Source of the DNA: Pedobacter sp. KBW06
GTDB lineage: Bacteria > Bacteroidota > Bacteroidia > Sphingobacteriales > Sphingobacteriaceae
Length of the DNA stretch: 64,000 bases
NCBI RefSeq assembly: GCF_003852525.1
Contig: NZ_QAJL01000001.1
Location: 730,983-794,982, forward strand
Direction: 5' to 3'
Translations under genes and position numbers: made by a program
Part shown: positions 36,935-46,211 of the stretch, piece by piece
Position numbering within the stretch: the stretch's first letter is position 1
Layout of the letters: each line of letters opens with the position of its first letter
Notes under the pieces: model-generated
Told to the model about the DNA's origin: nothing
The model's database searches: none
The model's input: the letters and a program-made list of their open reading frames with translations, nothing else

Positions 36935-37966
36935 TTAAATTTGATTAAATTTTCTAAGACTTTCTACGGTCGATATAATTGCTTCTTCTTTGGCCCGTGG
37001 TTGCCATCCTAAAACCTGCCTGGCTTTTTGGTTGCTTGCTTTTCTGTTTACACCAATCAATGGAAGTATCGCTTTTGCCTTTTGACTAAACAATGCGGCA
37101 ATACGTACCTGCCAATCCGGAATTGTTTTATCAGAAACCTTTTGCGAAATTTCAGGCATTTCTTTTTTCAGGAATATGGCAATCTGGAGCAGGGTCATTG
37201 TTCCATCAGACAGTGCCAAAAATCTTTGTCCCTTAGCGGCAGCTGTTTCCATTGCCCGAATATGCAGGTCGGCCAGATCTCTTACATCGACAATGGCCAG
37301 TTCCATATTGGGAATAGCCTTCATGGTACCATCCAGTATATTTTTTAACAACTCAAAACCGCTGGATAATTTTTCAGAAAAAGAGGGTCCCAGAATTGCC
37401 GTTGGGTTGATAACGGTAAGCTCAAGATCCTCGCCTTCATTTTTAATAAAATCCCAGGCCGCACGCTCTGCCAATACCTTAGATTTATTATATGCAGATA
37501 AGCCTTTCTCGTTGGGGTTTGTCCAGCTATCCTCGGTAATCAGCTGAGTTGGGTCTTTATGGCTGTAGCCAACCGCCCCGAAATTTGAGGTCATCACAAC
37601 ACGCTTTACGCCTGCGTCACGCGCTGCACCCAATACCCGTAAAGTTCCATCTACAGCAGGGCGTATCATTTCATCTTCGTTTTTTGGAAGTTTAAGATGG
37701 ATAGGTGAAGCGATATGGTGTACATAATCAATATTTTTCATTGCCTCATTCCATCCTTCATCGGCAGACAGGTCAGCTTCAGCAAAAGTCAGATTTTCGA
37801 AATCGATAATACCTGCATTTTTTAATGAAGCAATGATTTCATCTTTCCTTGTGATCGACCTTAGGGTAGCTCTTACCCGGTAGCCTCTGTTCAATAACTG
37901 TTGGATAACGTGCAGGGCAACAAACCCGGAACCTCCCGTAACCAATACCATTTCTCTGTCTTCCAT
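36935..37966 (-). CDS. NAD(P)-dependent aldehyde reductase (extended SDR, DFR-like)
   Basis: A 343-residue extended SDR. VTGGSGFVALHVIQQLLNRG at the N-terminus is the dihydroflavonol-reductase-type nucleotide motif; RVVMTSNFGAVGY and YNKSKVLAERAAW (Tyr-x-x-x-Lys) supply the catalytic residues. Family members reduce aldehydes or ketones with NADPH. It leads a four-gene operon with a direct-repeat operator upstream. Confidence 0.93.
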   Translation of the reverse strand: MEDREMVLVTGGSGFVALHVIQQLLNRGYRVRATLRSITRKDEIIASLKNAGIIDFENLTFAEADLSADEGWNEAMKNIDYVHHIASPIHLKLPKNEDEMIRPAVDGTLRVLGAARDAGVKRVVMTSNFGAVGYSHKDPTQLITEDSWTNPNEKGLSAYNKSKVLAERAAWDFIKNEGEDLELTVINPTAILGPSFSEKLSSGFELLKNILDGTMKAIPNMELAIVDVRDLADLHIRAMETAAAKGQRFLALSDGTMTLLQIAIFLKKEMPEISQKVSDKTIPDWQVRIAALFSQKAKAILPLIGVNRKASNQKARQVLGWQPRAKEEAIISTVESLRKFNQI

Positions 37967-38017
37967 TGTTTTGCAATTTTTAACTATGCAAATTTCAACA
38001 ATGAAAAAGATTTGTTA

Positions 38018-38061
38018 TTTGTTGTAAAGCCCAAATGTGTTTGTTGTAAAGCTCATATTTG
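38018..38061 (-). promoter_or_regulatory. 22-bp direct-repeat operator upstream of the redox operon
   Basis: TTTGTTGTAAAGC occurs at 38018-38030 and again at 38040-38052, and similarity continues (CCAAATGTG versus TCATATTTG), giving two 22-bp units in tandem at exactly two helical turns. They lie 52-95 bp upstream of the ATG of the aldehyde reductase, ending next to where a -33 box would be. This is a typical AraC activator site, so the AraC at the end of the operon or the one at 38312-39193 may bind it. The rest of 38062-38311 shows nothing I can name. Confidence 0.6.
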
Positions 38062-38311
38062 GGATATTCTATATTTGTTATCGAAATTTGATGATGATCA
38101 GGGATTATTCTAATTTAAATCCAATTTTGATTGCTGAACCTTGCCCCCTTCTTTATACCTCTTAATGTGACTGGAGATCAGAATATACAGTAATATGAAA
38201 GAACTATGTTCTTCTTATTAATCTGTTAAAAATGTACTTTATTGCCAAAAACTGCCACTTTGGATTGAAAAGAGGTAGGGAATAAAATTAGAGTTAGTCA
38301 AGAGGATATAA

Positions 38312-39193
38312 TCAAATTATCCGCTTTTTAGTTTCGCTCGGACTGTATCCAAAATGACTTTTGTATAAGCGGGAGAAATGAGAAACATTTTCATAACCAA
38401 CTTCATAGCAAACATTTGCAATTGTTAATTGAGTAGAATGGAATAAGTCTTTGGCTTTTTGCAATCGTTTTTCCTGTATCCATCTCGCAGGTGTGGTATG
38501 AAACATGGATTCAAACTCCCGGCGGAAGCTTGACAAGCTTCTTCCTGAAATATGAGCCAGTTCTTTAAGTGTATAAGGCTGAAGGTAATGCGCTTCCATA
38601 GTTTTCATTAAATCTCTGGTTTCATACCGGTTGAGGTTTATCAATTGGTGCAAAAACCGTGGATTCTCCTGCGAAAGACCATATAGTAATTCTAAAATTT
38701 TCAGTTTAAATAATCCTGTTTTTATATTTTCATTATCGTCGAAATAAGGCTTCAAAGATGCCAGGAATGACTGTAATCGTCCACCATACGGATAAACTAC
38801 TACTTCATCATCCGGAACTGGTTTTGCTAAATAGTCATCCATTTCAATCAATTTAATAAAATCGATAATGATGTCTTTCTTCAAGGTGAAAGAAACACTT
38901 TCATACACAAAATCATTTAGGGCATCACCACCTTTTACAATCTCAACATATGTGGCTTTTTTTATCAATAACATTTCTCCCTTTTTTAAAGAAAAAAATT
39001 GATTCCCAATGCGTAATTCATTAACGCCCTCCACTGCAAATAACAAAAAATGTTCCTTCAACATATTCTGCTTATGGAATGGTATTTTATGTTGCTGACG
39101 ACAAATCTCAGTTGTTCCAATCTCCTTTGAGCTTAAAACAATATGTGTTCCCGGAAATGAATTTTGATCTCCTGTTTGTTTTACAACGTCCAT
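38312..39193 (-). CDS. AraC-family regulator
   Basis: The ATG at 39191-39193 is preferred to the longer frame from 39265, which has an atypical N-terminus. The 293-residue product has a sensing domain and two HTH motifs (KELAHISGRSLSSFRREFES and IANVCYEVGYENVSHFSRLY), ending in FGYSPSETKKRII. It is divergent from ridA and close to the aldehyde reductase operon; it resembles the AraC at 34346-35152 in domain layout. Confidence 0.92.
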   Translation of the reverse strand: MDVVKQTGDQNSFPGTHIVLSSKEIGTTEICRQQHKIPFHKQNMLKEHFLLFAVEGVNELRIGNQFFSLKKGEMLLIKKATYVEIVKGGDALNDFVYESVSFTLKKDIIIDFIKLIEMDDYLAKPVPDDEVVVYPYGGRLQSFLASLKPYFDDNENIKTGLFKLKILELLYGLSQENPRFLHQLINLNRYETRDLMKTMEAHYLQPYTLKELAHISGRSLSSFRREFESMFHTTPARWIQEKRLQKAKDLFHSTQLTIANVCYEVGYENVSHFSRLYKSHFGYSPSETKKRII

Positions 39194-39349
39194 CCTATGA
39201 TTTTTCACAAAGATCGATAATTTATTACCGCCTGATTGATAAATAGCAGTTTTTAGTTGACACAAAAAGTCATGAAATATGAAGTTTTAAGCAATGCCGT
39301 TCAGCAGGATATAACAGATTTTTGTAGGACAATTAATTCATAAATAATT

Positions 39350-39745
39350 ATGCTACAATTTAAAAATTCAGAAAAAGTATTTACGATAAAAGGTTTATCT
39401 CAGGCAGTAGAAATACCATTTGGGAATCAGAAAATGATTATCCTATCTGGTCAAATCCCGCTTAATCAGCAAGGAGAGTTAGTAGGTAATGATGTAAAGA
39501 CGCAAACAATTCAAATTTTTCAAAACATCAAAGACATTCTGGAAACCTGTGGTGCCGGCCTTAATGATATTGTAAAACTTGGAATTTTCACTTCCGACAT
39601 ATCCCAAATTGCCGGTTATAGAGAAGCCAGGGATCAGTTCATTATTTCCGATACCCCACCAGCAAGTACGCTCGTAGAGGTAAAAGGCTTATTTAGAAGC
39701 GATGTAATTATTGAAATCGAAGCTACTGCAGTAGTAAAAATCTAG
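39350..39745 (+). CDS. ridA: RidA-family reactive enamine/imine deaminase
   Basis: A 131-residue Rid-family protein. SGQIPLNQQGELVGNDVKTQ, NIKDILETCGAGLNDIVKLG and the C-terminal PPASTLVEVKGLFRSDVIIEIEA region match RidA. The Arg that binds the carboxylate in canonical RidA (in the usual RxxVEV region) is not obvious here, because the motif reads PPASTLVEV instead of PARSxVEV. It is therefore probably a Rid2-7 subgroup member with a different substrate. Confidence 0.88.
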   Translation: MLQFKNSEKVFTIKGLSQAVEIPFGNQKMIILSGQIPLNQQGELVGNDVKTQTIQIFQNIKDILETCGAGLNDIVKLGIFTSDISQIAGYREARDQFIISDTPPASTLVEVKGLFRSDVIIEIEATAVVKI

Positions 39746-39837
39746 CCCGGTTCAGTAAACGATTTACAGCAGCATAAATTAGCACCGAATCAGGAAATCA
39801 ACCTTGATATTTTAAGAATTAAGATTCAAGGGAAGAG

Positions 39838-39876
39838 AAAAAGCGAAAAGATACCTCAAGGCTCTTTCAGCTTTTT
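39838..39876. terminator. Bidirectional terminator candidate
   Basis: AAAAAGC pairs with GCTTTTT, then after a 2-nt internal mismatch AAAGA pairs with TCTTT. It sits between the convergent ridA and esterase genes, with a T-rich run on the plus strand. Confidence 0.5.
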
Positions 39877-39882
39877 ATTTTG

Positions 39883-41148
39883 TCATTTTTTAGGCGCCGT
39901 ATCCTTCAGGGCCAGTAGCTTGTTCAGCTTGGAACGGGTATCCGGAAATTCTTTAAGGGTCAGGGCTTTTCTATAAAATTCTATCGCCTTGGTTTTGTCC
40001 TTTGCCGCATCGTAGTAATCGCCCATGCTGTCATAAACGTTATAGCTATTGGGGTAGTTTTTGATGTTGAGTTGCAAAAAAGCGAAAGCCATTTTAAGAT
40101 TTCTCGCTATAAGGCTAATGCCAAAATTATTGATCACGCCTTCCGGCAGTGCAACTTTGAAGCCCATTTGTTTGGAAATATTATCGTAATGCGATTGGAC
40201 CTCAGCCAGCGCCAGCTCCGGACTTGAATCTTTGCCGTATATCTTCATCATCGTTTCCTGGGGAAAGGCGTAATTTGTAAAGAAAAAGCGTAAAGCATCA
40301 TACTCCGTGATCAGGGGCAGCGAGCCATGCGTTTCGTTAGGATAATATTTGTAGGCAAACTTTAGTCTGTTGACAGCGGTATCGCTTTGAATCATATCCT
40401 TGAGCTTTAATATCGCCCGGATATGATTAGTTGCCGCCGAAGTGTCTTTCCTGGCTTGGGTGGTGTCCATACCCTTCGGCATGGTGTTGGCGATGCCTAC
40501 GAACAACTTTTTGTCCGAATATTTTTTTTGCTTCAGCGCTTCGCGGGCCTGGTTTAGCAAAATGCCCCGATCCCACCACATACTGGGGTCGATAGCGATA
40601 TAACCGTTAAACATATTGGGGTGATTGACGAGTGTATTGATCACCATCATTCCGCCAAGGGAGTGGCCGATGATTATCTTGTAGGAGTTGGTGGGGTAAA
40701 TAGAATCGATGTGCGGCATTAGTTCCTTCTCGATAAATGAAGTGAATTTTTCGCCCCCACCCGAAGTTTTTAGAGCAGGAATGCTGTTGGTGGTCAAGTC
40801 GCGCATCCTGTCGGTGTTGGGTATAGCCACAACAATCATGTCGGGGCACTGAGAGTTGCCGGTTGCTACGCCGAGCTGTTGTAGCATACCAGTAACCGAA
40901 GGAAAATGTGAGTCGCCATCCAGCAGGTAAACTACCGGATATTTTTGCCTGAGGAACGTTGAATCAACTTTCGGAACATAAACCCAAAGTTTGCGGGTTT
41001 CGTTCAGTATTTTCGACTGAACGCTATCGACAACGCCCATAACAATAAGGTTATTTTTGATAGTTTGCGCTTTCAGTGCTGTTGCCAGGAACAGGATCAC
41101 AAAGCAGAGGGCAACGGTTTTTTTTAGGTGAATAAGATTTAACTTCAT
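39883..41148 (-). CDS. Secreted alpha/beta-hydrolase esterase (Fes/IroE-like) with TPR-like tail
   Basis: A 421-residue secreted protein (signal peptide ending TALKAQ). It contains KYPVVYLLDGDSHF, the nucleophile elbow GHSLGGMM (about residue 165), and a His in YPNETHGSLPLI, which fit the esterase D / enterochelin-esterase-like family. The C-terminal 90 residues form helical repeats (YNVYDSMGDYYDAAKDKTKAIEFYRKAL), a TPR. A siderophore or ester substrate is possible but not shown. Confidence 0.88.
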   Translation of the reverse strand: MKLNLIHLKKTVALCFVILFLATALKAQTIKNNLIVMGVVDSVQSKILNETRKLWVYVPKVDSTFLRQKYPVVYLLDGDSHFPSVTGMLQQLGVATGNSQCPDMIVVAIPNTDRMRDLTTNSIPALKTSGGGEKFTSFIEKELMPHIDSIYPTNSYKIIIGHSLGGMMVINTLVNHPNMFNGYIAIDPSMWWDRGILLNQAREALKQKKYSDKKLFVGIANTMPKGMDTTQARKDTSAATNHIRAILKLKDMIQSDTAVNRLKFAYKYYPNETHGSLPLITEYDALRFFFTNYAFPQETMMKIYGKDSSPELALAEVQSHYDNISKQMGFKVALPEGVINNFGISLIARNLKMAFAFLQLNIKNYPNSYNVYDSMGDYYDAAKDKTKAIEFYRKALTLKEFPDTRSKLNKLLALKDTAPKK

Positions 41149-41298
41149 GATGTTCAGGGTTCTTTTATTGATTGTGCTATTAAAGCTATCAATAAAAATG
41201 TTAAAAGCTGACTCTTCCCCAATTTCTTCGAAATATATCCCCTTGCTAGGATACCCTCCAGTTTACCTATTCTATAAGGACAATTATGGCTTAAAATA

Positions 41299-41420
41299 GG
41301 GTGTAGACCAGCGCCTATTGACCAAAACAAAAAAACCTCTAAACTGTTACATTTAGAGGGTTTTCAAATCTTTTGCCGGGCTGGCAGGATGTTTTACCAA
41401 CGCTTTAAAATGTTACCTCC
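41299..41420 (-). repeat. tRNA-Pro 3'-end/terminator repeat, copy A
   Basis: This sits in the 334-bp gap before the GNAT gene. GGTGTAGACCAG at 41300 is followed by a hairpin (CCTCTAAA 41336-41343, TTTAGAGG 41352-41359) and a degenerate acceptor and T-arm GCCGGGCTGGCAGGAT (41375-41390) that matches the tRNA-Pro 3' end at 60327-60342 with changes. It has the same order and strand as copies B, C and D. The remainder of the gap shows nothing else. Confidence 0.6.
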
Positions 41421-41482
41421 CAGGTGCTGCCAGCAAAATTAGTTATGCATTTGGCGACGTCAGCTTGATTTATAGGATATTA

Positions 41483-42100
41483 TCAATAAGATTCCATATA
41501 TCGTTGAAGCCGGGCTTTTACCTCCGTCCACTCGGATAAGAGTATAGAAAACCGGGCAGAATCCCTGATTGTAAAATCAGCACCCATTCTTTCTGCCCGG
41601 ATCAGGCCTTCAAATTTAGCCCCCAACCGCTCAATTGCTGCCCTGGATTGCAGGTTTCTAACATCAGTCGTAAAATTAACCCGCCATACCTTCCAGTATT
41701 CAAAAGCATACTTCAGCATCAGGAACTTAATTTCCGTATTTATGCCTGTTTTAATAGATGAGGCCGTAAGCCAGGTATGGCCAATTTCACAAACATCTGG
41801 TGCAGTTCTACCAAATTCCGGTGTATCTGAAGGCCAGGGCCAGTAAGTCATATTCCAAAAACGTGTTGATCCTTTAATGGCCCCATCTTCGTTACCAATG
41901 ATGACAAAAGGCAATCCTGTTCCTGCATCGCGCTGCTCAAGTGCTGATTTCACATACTCTGCCAATGCTTCAATTCCCTGAGGTACCGCAGTCCATTGAA
42001 ACAATTTCTGATTTCCAGCAGCAGCTAAGCTCAGTCCTTCCACATGAATCAGTTCAAGTGGTTCCAGCCTAATTTTATTTCCAATCCATTCATTCTCCAT
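41483..42100 (-). CDS. GNAT N-acetyltransferase (RimJ/RimL type)
   Basis: A 205-residue acetyltransferase. It opens WIGNKIRLEPLELIHVEGL, and IGHTWLTASSIKTGINTEIK and NLQSRAAIERLGAKFEGLIR are the acetyl-CoA and RimJ/RimL core motifs. The substrate may be a protein N-terminus, an amino-sugar or a drug. It lies alone between repeat copies A and B, so it is enclosed as a single-gene cassette. Confidence 0.92.
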   Translation of the reverse strand: MENEWIGNKIRLEPLELIHVEGLSLAAAGNQKLFQWTAVPQGIEALAEYVKSALEQRDAGTGLPFVIIGNEDGAIKGSTRFWNMTYWPWPSDTPEFGRTAPDVCEIGHTWLTASSIKTGINTEIKFLMLKYAFEYWKVWRVNFTTDVRNLQSRAAIERLGAKFEGLIRAERMGADFTIRDSARFSILLSEWTEVKARLQRYMESY

Positions 42101-42430
42101 ATTTCCCTCATGTTTTTAAGGTTAGATCCAGGATTTCCCACTACAAATTGGAAATCCATTACTCAAACATCTGACCTGTTCAATAATATTAAGTTATTAA
42201 TAACTCAAAAATACGCCTTACAGGGACTGCCTTTATGATCCAGAAATTAGAAATCAAATAGTCCAGATGTTGCCATTTAACACCTATATCCCGAAAAGGA
42301 TTCATCGTACTGCCTGAACGTTCCCAACTGAAACCTCAGACGTGAGCGTCAAAACGGCCAGGCTTCGCCTGCGACAGTACGACGCCGAACCACAGTTACA
42401 AAACAACTCATTATCGATGACGTCCCTGCA

Positions 42431-42740
42431 CAAAATGATTAAAACAAAAAAGCCTTTAAATCTTACGATCTAAAGACTTTTATTGTTGTCGAGGTAGCAG
42501 GATGCCGTACCGACGTTTTAAATATCTTATTTCCAACCAACTACATCCTCCTGAAACATCAGGGTGTAGATTAGGGCATAAATCATTTCAAATCAAATCA
42601 GCGTAAACCATTTTATCAACTTGCATAACTATCGTCTGATAGTAAAGTATAAATAACTGCTTATTTGATGGATAAAAGATAGGTTTTTGATGTCATCCTG
42701 CAAAATAAACTTTAAATAAAAACACTATAGTTCTCTAAGC
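42431..42740 (-). repeat. tRNA-Pro 3'-end/terminator repeat, copy B
   Basis: The 750-bp gap holds this repeat. An imperfect hairpin (GCCTTTAAATC / GATCTAAAGAC) is followed by TGTTGTCGAGGTAGCAGGAT at 42484-42503, close to the tRNA-Pro 3' end. Then comes an interior shared with copy D (AAATATCTTATTT, GGGTGTAGATTAGGGCATAA) and a block CATCCTGCAAAATAAAC shared with the flank of the intact tRNA. A GC-rich stretch at about 42310-42415 is of unknown origin. Confidence 0.65.
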
Positions 42741-42850
42741 ACTTCTGTATCTTACTGTTTGACTTCATTTTTTGATAAAAAACTCTTCCCCTGGGCCATG
42801 ATGGGCTCGAACAAAAAAATGAAACCATGTATTACAAAATAATAATAAAA

Positions 42851-43894
42851 TTATAATGTGGCCATATCAATTACAAACCTGTAGCGTACATCGCCTTTTT
42901 CCATGCGTTCATAAGCAGTATGAATATCTTTCATATCAATCATTTCTATCTCAGAAACAATATTATGCTCTGCACAAAAATCAAGCATTTCCTGAGTTTC
43001 AGCAATACCTCCAATACTAGAACCAGCAATACTTTTCCTGCCGCCCAATAAACTAAAAGCTGGGATTTCTGCTGGTTTAGATGGAACACCCACACAGATA
43101 AGCGTACCATCCGTTCTCAGTAAAGATAAGTACATTTCAAAATCATGCTCTGCTGAAACAGTATCCAGGATAAAGTCAAATGTGCCCATTGCAGCCTTAA
43201 CCTGCGCCTCATCTGTAGTAAATAAAAAATCGTGGGCACCCAATTTTTTTGCATCTTCTTCCTTTTTAGGTGACGTACTTAGCACAGTTACTTCAGCACC
43301 AAAGGCTACACCAAATTTAACAGCCATATGGCCCAATCCACCAAGGCCTAATACGGCAAGTTTATGCCCCTTACCAACTTTCCAATGTCTTAAAGGAGAG
43401 TAAGTAGTAATACCGGCACACAATAGAGGCGCTACAGCAGCCAAGTTTAATTTGTCTGATACATGCAGTACAAATTCTTCCCTAACCACTATGGTATTGG
43501 AATAACCGCCATAAGTTGGTGTTTTACCATCTCTCTCTAAACTGTTATAGGTACCCGTACCTCCTTCTAAACAGTACTGTTCCAGATCTTTCTTACAATT
43601 TTCGCAAACCTGGCAAGAGTCTACCATACATCCAGTACCAGCAAGGTCACCTACTTTGAAATTTTTCACATGGTCGCCAACTTTAATCACCCGACCAACA
43701 ATCTCATGTCCGGGAACCATTGGAAATATACCTGGAAACCAGTCGTTTTTAATCTGATGCAGATCTGAGTGACAAACGCCACAAAATAAAATATCAAACT
43801 GTACATCATGCGGGCCAACTTCGCGGCGTTCAAACGCCCATGGAGCTAAATCTGTATCTACGCTTTGCGCTGCGTATCCTTTTGTTTCTATCAT
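42851..43894 (-). CDS. Zinc alcohol dehydrogenase (YahK/cinnamyl-alcohol type)
   Basis: A 347-residue medium-chain dehydrogenase. CGVCHSDLHQIKNDW gives the catalytic zinc ligands, GHEIVGRV the His-Glu pair, and CMVDSCQVCENCKKDLEQYC the structural zinc cysteines. LGLGGLGHMAVKFG is the NADP site. It fits broad-specificity NADPH aldehyde reductases of the YahK/CAD group. It lies alone on the left side of the accessory island. Confidence 0.95.
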   Translation of the reverse strand: MIETKGYAAQSVDTDLAPWAFERREVGPHDVQFDILFCGVCHSDLHQIKNDWFPGIFPMVPGHEIVGRVIKVGDHVKNFKVGDLAGTGCMVDSCQVCENCKKDLEQYCLEGGTGTYNSLERDGKTPTYGGYSNTIVVREEFVLHVSDKLNLAAVAPLLCAGITTYSPLRHWKVGKGHKLAVLGLGGLGHMAVKFGVAFGAEVTVLSTSPKKEEDAKKLGAHDFLFTTDEAQVKAAMGTFDFILDTVSAEHDFEMYLSLLRTDGTLICVGVPSKPAEIPAFSLLGGRKSIAGSSIGGIAETQEMLDFCAEHNIVSEIEMIDMKDIHTAYERMEKGDVRYRFVIDMATL

Positions 43895-44012
43895 ATTATA
43901 AAAATAATTTAAGTTTTTGATGAGTTTTATCTGTTAATCATTTATTAGAAGGTATTGCCTATGGCTTTCAGTGATACTATTTTCTATCAGTGGATTTTGC
44001 TATCCACTTTTG

Positions 44013-44909
44013 TTAATAATGAGAAGTTATTGGAAAGACAAAATTCTCAATAAATAGATCTTTTTTGTGTTCAGGATATATGTATAATGCATCGTCATCG
44101 AAGGGGTCTCTTTCAACTTCAAGTTTTCCACCAAAATCAGTATCTGGAACAAAAAAGAAACTGATCTCTTTCGTTTTTGTCTTAATTAAAGTAGGAATTA
44201 ACTCTTCTAATTTAAAGGGCCTAATTGAAAAAACATCATAAATTTTCAGATCTTCTTCTTCAAATTCCATCAATACTAAGCAGTCTCCTGTTTCTGAATA
44301 ATACAAAGAATCTTCAAACTGCAATATAAAATGATATGTCGACAAACAAGGATTAGGCTCAAACGACAAGGTATTTGACAGCAGTCTATGGTCTTTTGCA
44401 AATCGCTCCAGGAGATTTTTATCTTCTCTATTTTGAATAGAAAGCTTTCTCCAATCGGAACTCGTTGGTTTAAAATCTGTTAAATCTTTAAGCCTGAAAC
44501 TACTTTCATCTAACCTAACAAAGCCAAACTTTGGGTAAAAATCTAACACCTCTTCATTAGCAAATAGGTATATGAATTCATATTGCTCAGAGAAGTGAGT
44601 CATAACATGTTTCATAAGATAACGCGACAGCCCCTGGCCTCGAAAAGCAGGATGTGTCATCACTGCACTAATCTGTAGAACATGATGGGATTGCCCTTGT
44701 AAAACCATCACCATAGGAGATAAAGAAACGTTTGCAATCACCTTATTATCCTGGACTATAAAAAATGGTATAAAAGTACTGTCCCAATATCCCATCCCAT
44801 ACCATGGCTCGTAATCTCCATCCAAACAGAGATCATAGAGTTCGTTAAAACTAAGGAAATGTAGTTTTAGTTCCTCCAATCCTGAATAAACCTTTCTATT
44901 TATATTCAT
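44013..44909 (-). CDS. GNAT N-acetyltransferase with C-terminal extension
   Basis: A 298-residue protein. The N-terminal GNAT core contains AVMTHPAFRGQGLSRYLM (acetyl-CoA site) and FANEEVLDFYPKFGF. A second domain of about 130 residues follows, so the protein is twice the usual GNAT length. It is clearly paralogous to 57883-58791, which has FANETVLDFYPKFGL and the same layout. The pair sits near the two ends of the island. Substrate unknown. Confidence 0.9.
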   Translation of the reverse strand: MNINRKVYSGLEELKLHFLSFNELYDLCLDGDYEPWYGMGYWDSTFIPFFIVQDNKVIANVSLSPMVMVLQGQSHHVLQISAVMTHPAFRGQGLSRYLMKHVMTHFSEQYEFIYLFANEEVLDFYPKFGFVRLDESSFRLKDLTDFKPTSSDWRKLSIQNREDKNLLERFAKDHRLLSNTLSFEPNPCLSTYHFILQFEDSLYYSETGDCLVLMEFEEEDLKIYDVFSIRPFKLEELIPTLIKTKTKEISFFFVPDTDFGGKLEVERDPFDDDALYIYPEHKKDLFIENFVFPITSHY

Positions 44910-45123
44910 TATATCTTAAAAACTTTTTCATTTTTTATCTATCCAACTTTCCCCCCATGTTACATCCGCTATTTAAACTGAGGTTATAGTAGTTTCTTTT
45001 TAGATCTTTTTACGGTATATGATCTTTGATCGATTGTATCTGTTACTGTTATGTTCATTTCACTTCTATTTTGTAGACCATAATTATAAATATCTCAACA
45101 GTTGTCCCACCCTGAAGAGCTTT

Positions 45124-45654
45124 TTATAATTTCTCTACCTTACAATTAAGCAAGTCGCTGTAGGACAACTTTTCTACCTGCTGTTGCTCAATACCAAAAT
45201 AATCATAGTAAAAATCACATTGTTTTTTCAGTTGCTCCAGAGTAAATGATTCTGTTTCGTCTATTGCTTCCACTTCGATAAATGTTCCAAGATCCTGAAC
45301 AGTATCAAAATGAAACTTTACGTTTTCAATTCCGTATATTTTTCTCTTTTTGTCAACAATCACCTTTACCCCCATCTGATTGGAGAGGATATGCTTTAGC
45401 GTGTCATTCATTTCGTGTTTATAAAGAAGAATATCAGATTTTTTACTTCCATGAACATTTTCACGGTTGTAATCAATGAGTTTGCTTTCTTTTCCTATAA
45501 TTTCGCGTAGTTTCAATCGTCCCTTTTTTGCATTAAAGTAAGTATCAATCTGATGATCTATCCCATAGTCAACAGGATTTAATTTAAGAAGCAGATTTTC
45601 GTACTTTTCAAATTCCTGTACTCTTGCTTTAAATTCAAAATTCTTTATTTTCAT
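45124..45654 (-). CDS. CYTH-domain protein (class IV adenylate cyclase-like)
   Basis: A 176-residue protein of the CYTH fold. An N-terminal EFKARV stands in for the ExExK motif. LKLREIIGKESKLIDYNR, ILLYKHEM and FIEVEAIDE continue the tunnel-fold charged pattern. Relatives include class IV adenylate cyclases and triphosphatases. The first motif lacks the full Glu-x-Glu, so activity could be altered. The next 300 bp hold no clear gene. Confidence 0.85.
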   Translation of the reverse strand: MKIKNFEFKARVQEFEKYENLLLKLNPVDYGIDHQIDTYFNAKKGRLKLREIIGKESKLIDYNRENVHGSKKSDILLYKHEMNDTLKHILSNQMGVKVIVDKKRKIYGIENVKFHFDTVQDLGTFIEVEAIDETESFTLEQLKKQCDFYYDYFGIEQQQVEKLSYSDLLNCKVEKL

Positions 45655-45944
45655 ATATTAATTACAGTATTAATGTGTCTTTTTTTGTTTTGTCTCACTA
45701 CTTATTCTAAATACACCAATACAACTAACCAAAGAAGTCAAACAACAGTTAGTCAGGCCTGATATAGCTTTTTCAAATTTACGCAACAGAGGCAATGCTT
45801 CAATTGTCATATCTTGCTTGTTTACGTTCAATTTGTAATATAAAACCCTTTTAATTCTATAAAAAGACAACTATTAGCCTAAAATGCGAATTCGCTCCTC
45901 TCATATAATGTGCTTTTTTTTGCTTTTTTTGCACCTTTGATTAA

Positions 45945-46184
45945 TGCAGATAGCTTGATTGGAAATCTCGAAATGTAATTTATCCATCATGATTATTGTC
46001 GTAAGTGTATAGGCAAAAAATTAGTCGGTTACGCAATAAATCAGTTGAAGGTGACCAGGTAGATGTGAACGATCAAAATGAACAAGCAGTAGGTTTTTAG
46101 AAACATATTGGATTTCGGATCTTAGATAGATCCGAGGTGGAAGCCCCAGGAAAAGAATACCCTATTTTGCATATGCGATTGTGA
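45945..46184 (+). pseudogene. GNAT acetyltransferase remnant (duplicate of 54052-54474)
   Basis: This stretch repeats the second half of the intact GNAT gene at 54052-54474, including GAAATCTCGAAATG and the codons around WPILHMG. A 20-bp deletion at about 45961, an in-frame TAA, several frame breaks and a TAG replacing a Tyr or Phe codon destroy the frame. It precedes an intact MccF gene, exactly as the intact GNAT precedes the frameshifted MccF copy. The flanking 45655-45944 shows nothing else. Confidence 0.85.
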
Positions 46185-46211
46185 GAACAAGGATTTATAT
46201 TTTTAAGTTTT

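Noticed and set aside
42310..42415. GC-rich stretch with short palindromes such as CAGGC-ttc-GCCTG
   Set aside because: It looks foreign, but translation in both strands gives no long frame and no repeat partner in the window, so no claim is made.
45670..45870. 66-codon minus-strand frame in the gap before the GNAT remnant
   Set aside because: No motif, atypical N-terminus and no homology I can recognise; left as an unassigned stretch.
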